Positions 57,001 to 64,000 of a DNA stretch of 64,000 nt are shown piece after piece. Each line of letters opens with the position of its first letter. Within the stretch, counting starts at the first letter, position 1. The position numbers were made by a program, and so were the translations under genes. A model generated the notes under the pieces. That model ran no database searches. It was not told the origin of the DNA and was given only the letters and a program-made list of their open reading frames with translations. The DNA comes from Culex pipiens pallens (lineage: Eukaryota; Arthropoda; Insecta; Diptera; Culicidae), in assembly GCF_016801865.2 (NCBI RefSeq), contig NC_068938.1, forward strand, positions 29,214,240 through 29,278,239, in the 5' to 3' direction.

Positions 57001-60000
57001 CCGGGACCCTCTGGGATGGGACATTGTATTTCCACGAATGTCCTGGACACTATTTGCCGTGGTTATAGCGCCACAACTCGCTCTCCTCGGAAAATTTCAC
57101 ATGACTTATCAAAAAATTGGCGATGTCGAACCGTACGTTTCCATGATATGATTTTTTGAAAAAAAAAACTGAGTTTTTCGACGCGCAGATATGATTTTTC
57201 GAAAAAAGTGGTTTTTTGCGAAAAATTACAAAAATTGTCATTTTTCGAAACACGGCACATTTTTTGTTTGTAGTGCTTTTCAGTTACGGAATTTGACAAA
57301 GTTGTGTATGAAGGACTTGTAGAACACACCAAATCGTACAACTTTGCTGAACATAGTATTGATTTTTGATGAATACAAAAAAAAATACAACCAAAAAAGC
57401 GTTAGGCAAACGAAAGCATCGCGAACCATTGGTTCTGAGGTCTGGAATCTTCTTGTAACTTTTTGCGTATGAATTTTACAGCTATACAATGTTCTGAAGA
57501 AATGTTGCTGTTGGTGAGTTCTACAAGTGCTTCGAATACCATTTTGTCAAATTCCGTAACTGAAAAGCACTACAAACGAAAAATGTGCCGCGAACCAAAA
57601 ATGAGCGTCACGATGGTTGACATCACTGGATGTAGGCCTCCCTAATGGCCAAACAAAAAATACGGGTCTAATTATTTTGGCCAAGGAACCCCCAGAAAAA
57701 TTTTGAGCCCGATCGGAGAACTTTTTTTTCGGTTTAGGCTCTTTTCAAATGGAATTGCTGTATATAAAAAATTTCGACGGTTTTGTTCGAACGCGAATCA
57801 GTTCAATACGGAGCGTCGAATCGAGGTGCTCTTTGTTGCGTTGAGTTCGTATAAACCCAAGTCTCAGTATTTCTGGACCGAACTTCAAGCTAAAAAATAA
57901 AGATTTGTAAATATTTTTTCTGCAAAATTTCCAAAGATACTAAATCGCTTTGAATTTTTCAAATTTTCGAAAAACGACGACGAAATTTGCAATGACGCAA
58001 AATAGCTTTCTTTCTCCAAACTGACTCTCGACTATTAATTAGCAAAACTTGATAAATTACTGAACTTTGTTCAGTAACTCACTCACTTATTTCAAACTTA
58101 CCCTCAAACAGCACACTCAAATTCGAAGCGCGCATTTTCGTCACCAGTCCAGTGTCGAACTTGCCAATCTCGTTTCCCCGCAAATCCAGCAGCGTAAAGT
58201 TGCTCAACTTCACCAAACTCTCGTACGAAGCGTTCCATATCCGATTGTTGTGCAGAATCAATTCGGAGAAATTCTCCTGCATGTTAAACACATCACTCTC
58301 CAGCTTGACCAGCTCGTTGTGCGACATGTCCAACCGCATCAGCGAGGTCAGATTCCCGAGTACGCCCTTCCGGATGTCCTTGATGTTGTTGTGGGACAAA
58401 TCCAGATCGGTCACCGTTTTCGTGCCAAACTTGAGGTCGTGCGTCACGATCGCCATGCTGTTGTGGCTGAGGTTGATCTTCCGGAGCCGGTACGGGATCC
58501 ACTGATTCGAGGGGAACGTTTTCTTGGTGATGAAGCTGAACCGGTTGTAACTGAGGTCGATTTCGTCCAAGCTGAGACAGTCGTCGAGCAGACCGTTGGT
58601 TTTGTTGTCCAAGCTGCTCAGGAGATTGTGGGACACGTCCAGCTGGCGAAGGGATACCAGCCCGAGGAAGGCGTCGTTCGGGATGGATCGGAGCAGGTTG
58701 TTGGACATGTTGAGAGTGAGCAGCTGGAGCAGGCCATCGAAAGCTCGGGAGCTGATGTTGGTAAGGCCATTGTTCATGATCTGGAGTTCGAACAGAATGG
58801 GAAGGTTGCCGAGGGCTGCCTTCGGGAGGTGCGTTATGTTGTTGTTCTTCAGTTGGAGATATTGTATGGTGCCAAGATCGGATATACCGTCACGTGGTAT
58901 TTCTGAGATTTCGTTATTTTCTAGATTTAAACGCTGCATCGTTAGCAAACCCGCAAAACTACCTCGTTGAAGATTGTTTCGAATCTTGTTGAAGCTCAGA
59001 TCCAACGTCAACAGTGAGTTCATGGTGGGCCAAGTCTTTTCCGGGATTTCACTGATCTCATTGTGTGCAAGGTTTAAATGATTCAGCGATATTGGGATCT
59101 GGAAGATTTTCTCCAATTTGTTGTGAGTCATTGTGAGGAACCTCAACCCGGTAGTTTTTGCCAGTGCTCCGCGAGTGATATCCTTCAACCCGTTATGACT
59201 GAGATCCATCTCGAGCAGGGTGTGGAGCGTTCCAAAGGTAGATGGACCAATCTTTTCCAGCGAATTGTAGCTCAAGTTCAAACTTCTGAGCGAGAATAAG
59301 TTTTGAAACGCAGCATTGTAGATGAAGGAAATGTTGTTGTGAGACACATCGATCGTGTGTAGTTCGTAAAGCTTTGGGAAGGTATTCTTCGGAATCTCCA
59401 TGATGTTGTTGTAGGACGCATTCAACACGCGCAGTCCGGTCATGTTGGACAGAGGAATCTGAGACATGTTTGTAAGCAGATTGTGCGACAGAATCCACTC
59501 CCCGGCGTACGTTGTTTCATCGAATGCCATTCTGGGAATGCTTTTGATCAGATTGTGCGAGAGATCGAGAACGGTCATGTTGGCACAGTTGATGAATGAC
59601 TTGGGCTCGATGGTTTCCAGCCGGTTGTAGGAGATGTTTATGTGCGTGAGGTAGAGATCTTTGAAGGCATCCTTTTGGATTTCTGTGATTTCGTTTTCCG
59701 CCAGGTTGACAATCTGAAATGAAATGAAATGACCACATGATGAACATACATTTTTATAAGTTGAAAATAAAATAACTGCGAATTTGGATTTGGACGCTTA
59801 ACATGATTTGTTGGCATTTTCAAAACTTTGAATTAAATATTCGGTCAATCTTGGAGAAAGATATGTTTTTTTTTAAAGAAAGCTTTTTGACATTTTACTC
59901 ACCTCTACATAGTTCAGCTGGAAGAACATCTGGTAGTCGACCTTCTTGATCCGGTTCCTCGCCAGGTCGATCGTTCCAATCCTCGTCACCGAACTGAACG

Positions 60001-60737
60001 TTCCCCGTCCCACATCACTGATCATGTTATCGTTCAGGTACAACCGCCTCAAAAACCTCATCCCCCGGAACGTATTTCCGTCGATCTTTTTAATGTTGTT
60101 GCTCGCCATGTTGAGCACTCGGAGCACCGCGTTACGGGCAAAGGTACCTCTGGTTATTTCAGCTAGCGCGTTATGCGACACGTTGATCCAGGTCATTTTG
60201 GTAAGGTCGGACACGTGGGACGCGTCCAGTTTGGTTAGATTGTTGTACGCGAGATCGAGGATTTCCGTTTCGCGGAGCCCCTTGAACTGACCCTTCTTCA
60301 GGGTGACCAGCTGATTGCCGGAAAGGTCCAGCGTGCGAATCTTTTTGAAGGCCTGTAATGAAACATGAAATGTGAACGCTTTTCTTTCAACATTAAGTTT
60401 CGTCAAAGTCCTACCATAAAAATATCCTGCCCCATGTCGGACAGCAGCCCGTTCACCAGGTGGAACTTCTCTAGCGTCCCGTCGAAGGTCATCCCGCCAA
60501 ACACCCCTTTGGGCAGGTTCTCGATCCGGTGCCCGTCGATGTTGAGCACCCGCAGCATGCCCAGAATCTTGAGCGCATCGCGCGGGAACGCCGTCAGCTC
60601 GCTGCGCACCAGATGCAGCTCCTGCAGCGTGTCGTTGATTCCGTAAAACACGTGATCGCTCACGCTGGCAATCGGAGTGTCGAACACCAGCAGCCGCTTC
60701 ACGCTCAGCTTGTGAAGTAGAGTGCCGAAGAGGTTTT
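54006..60737 (-). CDS. Chaoptin-like GPI-anchored leucine-rich-repeat protein (5' end missing)
   Basis: This is a cell-surface LRR protein of the chaoptin/connectin kind, which act in cell adhesion outside the membrane. Five exons fit with consensus sites: 60737-60415, 60352-59903, 59713-58102, 54734-54512 and 54447-54006. Together they give about 1,015 residues ending at TAA 54008-54006. About 31 LRRs follow the pattern LxxLxLSxNxI, for example LRSLNLSYNSLEKIGPSTF. An LRRCT cap GNPLNCDCYTRPLYNYL with four cysteines follows, then a roughly 100-residue domain of unclear type. The protein ends in a hydrophobic tail, NSLVMMVVSVAVGALVANTA, that looks like a GPI-attachment signal. Drosophila chaoptin is about 1,300 residues, so perhaps 300 N-terminal residues with the signal peptide lie further upstream. 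Exon 60737 begins with a split codon after acceptor CCGCAG. Orthology within this family is not settled. Confidence 0.88.
55247..56234. mobile_element. 0.99-kb hairpin element with about 428-bp arms
   Basis: GGGTGGGTACGTTTTTCAAA at the left and its complement at the right are flanked by TA (55245-55246 and 56235-56236). The two arms, ending inside at CACGTGG (about 55672 and 55811), differ at only a few positions, so the hairpin is young or homogenised. The spacer is about 138 bases. The 101-codon ORFs in both arms are mirror copies and not genes. Confidence 0.87.
56244..57760. mobile_element. 1.5-kb TIR element next to the hairpin element
   Basis: CAGCAATTCCATTTGAAAAG and its complement form the ends, with TA (56242-56243 and 57761-57762) outside. 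The arms of about 110 bases share GAGCCTAAACCG, GGCTCAAAATTTTTC or complements and AAATACGGGTCTAATTATTT. A second, inner inversion (56380-56470 with 57050-57260) is visible. It is interrupted by a retroposon at 56641-57083. Confidence 0.82.
56641..57083 (-). mobile_element. 5'-truncated retroposon with 17-bp target duplication
   Basis: TCCTCGGAAAATTTCAC stands on both sides (56624-56640 and 57084-57100). On the minus strand the insert ends in (TTAGAT)n, and its body is close to the 3' 420 bases of 24683-25358. It stops at GAGAGCGAGTTGTGG, where the longer copy continues. This is 5' truncation as expected from target-primed reverse transcription. Confidence 0.85.
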
Positions 60738-61399
60738 CTGCGGAAATCGGAAATGGAAGAAAAACATAAAATTTGCAATAAGTAAAAAAAATCGTACATC
60801 ATGATTACACCCCACAATACTATTTACATCGCTGGAGCTTTTTTACGAGGGTTTTCTCAGCTTGCTCAACCGCATGTTGAGGCGTTTGAGACCCTAATAC
60901 GCATGGTGGTGTGGGAAATGGTGCGCACACGTGCCTGCAGCGCAAGAAAGCAAATCAAAACAAAACCACATCGTTTATGCGCGCGCCATGAGGAAGAGAA
61001 AAGCCTTGAACTTGAAATGGGGGATTTGATTCGGAGGCACGCTACTGTTTTATTGAAAACCATGCTGAGTCACAATCGGGTGCTTATTGGTTGAAATTGT
61101 GTCAACATTTTTTTTTTATGTTGCTCGCTGAGAAAAGAAAACTGACAAATTTAACTCAATATCGACGCAGATTAAAAAGAAGTAAATTCTTGTTAAAATC
61201 CGTAACAAACAAAATATTTTATATTCCCTTACAAAAGCTTTACCTAAATCATTTCCCTCCTCCCCCTTCAAAGCAAGTCGAAAAACCAGAGGACAAAAAA
61301 ACATATTTTTTCAAAAAAAAAAAAACAAAATTTTAATGGAAATAGAATTTTAATCAACAAGCAGTTCTCTACGGAATCGGTCTTTTTTCTTTAATTTTA
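60738..61399. other. Presumed upstream intron of the LRR gene
   Basis: Sequence above acceptor 60738 should be intronic. I see no convincing further exon here or up to the window edge. Moderate-GC sequence at 60800-61060 has short ORFs only. Confidence 0.45.
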
Positions 61400-63115
61400 A
61401 TTTTGGTATTTTTTAATCCGGCTGAAACTTTTTTGGTGTCTTCGGTATGCCCAAAGAAGCCATTTTGCATCATTAGTTTGTCCATATAATTTTCCATACA
61501 AATTTGGCAGCTGCCATACAAAAATGATGTATGAGAATTCAAAAATCTGTAGGTTGTAAGGATTTTTTTGATCGATTTGGTGTCTTCGGCAAAGTTGTAG
61601 GTATGGATATGGACTACACTGAAAAAAATGATACACGGTAAAATTTTTTTTTGTGATTTTTAATTTCACTTTTTGTCACTAAAACTTGATTTGCAAAACA
61701 CTTTTTTTTTTTTTATATGTTTTAGAGGACATCAAATGCCAACTTTTCAGAAATTTCCAGAAATTTCTTTAAGCGAGTTATGATTTTTTGAATCAATACA
61801 ATTTTTTTTAAAAAAATCGATATATTGGTCGTAAAAATTTTTCAACTTCATTTCTCAATGTAAAATTGAATTTGCAATCAAAATGTACTTTAGTGAAATT
61901 TTGATAAAGTTCATCGTTTTCCGGTTATAGCCATTCTTATGAAACTTTTTTAAAAACAGTCGCAGTTATTGATTTTTTAAAAAGAAGTGCCCATGTTTCA
62001 CCCCTTAAGAATTTTTTTTGAAAAGCTGAGAAAATTCCCTATTTTTTGCTTATTCGGACTTTGTTGATACGACCCTTAGTTGCTGAGCTATTGCCATGCA
62101 AAGGGTTAAAAACAAGAAAATTGATGTTTTCTAAGTCTCACCCAAACAACCCACCATTTTCTAATGTCGATATCTTAGCAACTAATGGTCCGATTTACAA
62201 TGTCAAAACATGAAACATTCGTGAAATTTTCCAATCTTTTCGAAAATTTTAAATGAAGACTAACATATCAAAAGGGCGTTATATTGAATGTTTGGTCTTT
62301 TTGAAATGTTAGTCTTGATTTGAAAATTTATGAAAATATTTTTTTCGAAAAGATCGGAAAATTTCACGAATGTTTCATGTTTTGACATTGTAAATCGGAC
62401 CGTTAGTTGCTGAGATATCGACACCATGCAAGGCAATATCTCAGCAACTAAGCGTAGTATCAACAAAGTCCAAATAAGCAAAATATAGCGAATTTTCTCA
62501 ACTTTTCAAAAATATTTTTTTCAAGAGTGGGCAAACATGGGCACTATTTAAAAAAAATCAATATCTGCGACTGTTTTGAAAAAAGTTACATAAAAATGGC
62601 TATAACTGGAAAACGGTGAACTTTATCAAAATTTCACCAAAGTACTTTTTGATTGCAAATTAAATTTTACATTGAAAAATGTTTACGACCAATATTTCGA
62701 TTTTTTGAAAAAAATTATATTGATTTAAAAAAAGATAAGTTGGCATTTGATGTCCTCTAAAACATATCAAAAAGCAAAAAAACAAAGGGTTTTTTGGCAA
62801 ATCAAGTTATAGTGACAAAAAGTGAAATTAAAAATCACCAAAAAATTTTTTACCGTGCATCATTTTTTTTTCAGTGTAGTCAATATTCATACCTACAACT
62901 TTGCCGAAGACACCAACTCGATCAAAAAAAAAATCCTTCAAAAGATACAGATTTTTGAATTTTCATACATCGTTTTTGTATGGAGAGCTGCCAAATTTGT
63001 ATGGAAAATTATATGGACAAACTAATGATGCAAATTGGCTTTTTTGGGTATACCGAAGGCACCAAAAAAGTTTCAGCCGGATTAAAAAATACAGAAAAAA
63101 TCGAATGACCGAAAT
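61400..63115. repeat. 1.7-kb hairpin repeat
   Basis: The two halves are inverted copies around a centre near 62270. TTTTTTAATCCGGCTGAAAC (61411) pairs with GTTTCAGCCGGATTAAAAAA (63073 region), CATTTGATGTCCTCTAAA and its complement pair, and the innermost arms share AACATTCGTGAAATTTTCC. The identity is moderate. A one-arm relative lies at 7310-8060, and fragments at 34.7, 50.4 and 51.6 kb share TTTGCATCATnA. No ORF is preserved. Confidence 0.75.
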
Positions 63116-64000
63116 CACAGAGAATTTCTCCAACTGAAAACAATCTAAAATGCTTTTTTCTACAGTAAATAATAATCACAATTAGCTGCGCAAAATTAAA
63201 CTATTTTCAGTAAAATCGTTGTATCTCGACAATAGTTCATTTTAGTTTGAGGTTGATACATTGATTATTATGTAAAATTGTCTGGGGAACACGATGGAGA
63301 TAAAGTAAAAGAACTAAAAGTATAAGGAATTGATCAAAACTGAATTTTAATACTTAAAACTTTAAAATATTATATTAAGGGGCATTTAAGGGTTAAAATT
63401 TTATTTTTATTGAATTCCTTGGACTATTTTCTATAAAATGCAACCTGTAGAGGTCTTTTGCTAAAATAGTTGCAAAATAATGATTAAAAGAAGAAAAAAG
63501 TTGTTAAGAAAATCGTCCAAAAAGAGGGCGGTGCCAAAAATAGAGGGTTGGTCCAATCAGCACCAAACTTGGGATTTATGTTAACTATCGATAGACGTTC
63601 CCTCCATGTTTGGTCCAAATCGGTGAAGGTCGAGTCCAAAAGTGTACCCAGTTGACTTGGAATGACCCATATTTATAAATATTTTTTTTTAATTAAGAAA
63701 AACTCTACATTATTAGAAAAAAATGAGGTATTTTTTGCCTGTAACTTGAAAACGGTACAAATTATCAAGATACGTGTAAAAAATTTTTAACGATCCTCTC
63801 TGATTTCGATGATACTTTGTAGATATATTACCTTAAATTAATATAAACAATTTCTGTGAAATAGTTGCACTCGAGAATGACATTTTAAAGGAACGGAAGT
63901 TTTTTTTTAATATTATTGTATTTATTTCGTAATTTTAATATTATTGTATTTCAAAGCTGTTGCATCGTTTTAAAAAGTGGTCAAAGACAAACATGCAAGA
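63116..64000. other. AT-rich sequence to window edge
   Basis: I see no exon, RNA gene or clear element end. If the LRR gene continues it does so outside the window. Confidence 0.4.

Larger units (their letters stand above)
54735..58101 (-). other. Large intron of the LRR gene with two TIR elements
   Basis: Donor GAGG/GTAAGT (58101) and acceptor TTTCAAG (54735) join LSVLFEG-NPLNCDC in phase 1, so the intron splits the LRR array from its cap. 54735-55240 and 57763-58101 are AT-rich and empty. The rest consists of the hairpin element at 55247-56234 and the TIR element at 56244-57760. Confidence 0.85.

Noticed and set aside
58067..58906. 279-codon plus-strand ORF over the LRR gene
   Set aside because: It is the antisense shadow of the large LRR exon. 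The minus strand shows dozens of clean LRRs and correct splice sites, while this ORF has only biased composition.

Overview
The window is insect nuclear DNA, most likely from a culicine mosquito and probably Culex. That placement is inferred from the gene content (a FoxD-type forkhead factor and a chaoptin-like GPI-anchored LRR protein), from GT-AG introns ranging from 62 bp to about 7 kb, and from very dense mosquito-style small DNA transposons and tRNA-derived SINEs. No bacterial, phage or CRISPR feature is present.

Three genes can be supported. (1) A two-exon FoxD forkhead gene on the minus strand (590-9186). Its 6.9-kb intron splits the forkhead domain and is packed with nested repeats. 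(2) A galactose-mutarotase-like gene on the plus strand (22075-23688, plus a likely signal-peptide exon at 21859-21921). Its catalytic histidines appear to be lost, and it carries an unfamiliar C-terminal extension with four helical repeats. (3) A chaoptin-like leucine-rich-repeat protein on the minus strand (54006-60737). Five exons are visible, encoding about 31 LRRs, an LRRCT cap, an extra domain and a GPI-type tail. Its 5' exons lie beyond what I can recognise. The three genes have no obvious functional link.

Everything else is intergenic or intronic and dominated by repeats. Left part (1.9-8 kb, inside the foxD intron): nested TIR elements around a 2.7-kb TA-flanked fold-back element made of 16 head-to-tail 143-bp units, 5 in one orientation and 11 inverted. 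10.3-32.2 kb: two inverted copies of a 1.8-kb element with exact 9-bp target duplications and a GC-rich, coding-like core. This looks like a Mutator-like element that captured host sequence. 13-21 kb: pogo-like TA MITEs, a PIF/Harbinger-like TAA MITE, a TTAA element and a near-perfect hairpin. 24.7 kb and 56.6 kb: two copies of one retroposon family, one of them a composite with tRNA-like parts. 30-48 kb: further TIR elements, a hAT-like MITE with an 8-bp duplication, and two copies of a repeat with 164-bp internal units. 49.3-52.8 kb: a 1.2-kb tandem duplication inside inverted repeats. 55-57.8 kb (LRR intron): a 0.99-kb hairpin element next to a 1.5-kb TIR element that is itself interrupted by a retroposon. 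61.4-63.1 kb: another long hairpin.

The strongest leads are the mutarotase pseudoenzyme with its repeat tail, the host-capture-like 1.8-kb element pair, the 143-bp-unit fold-back element, and the many long perfect hairpins that could feed small-RNA pathways.
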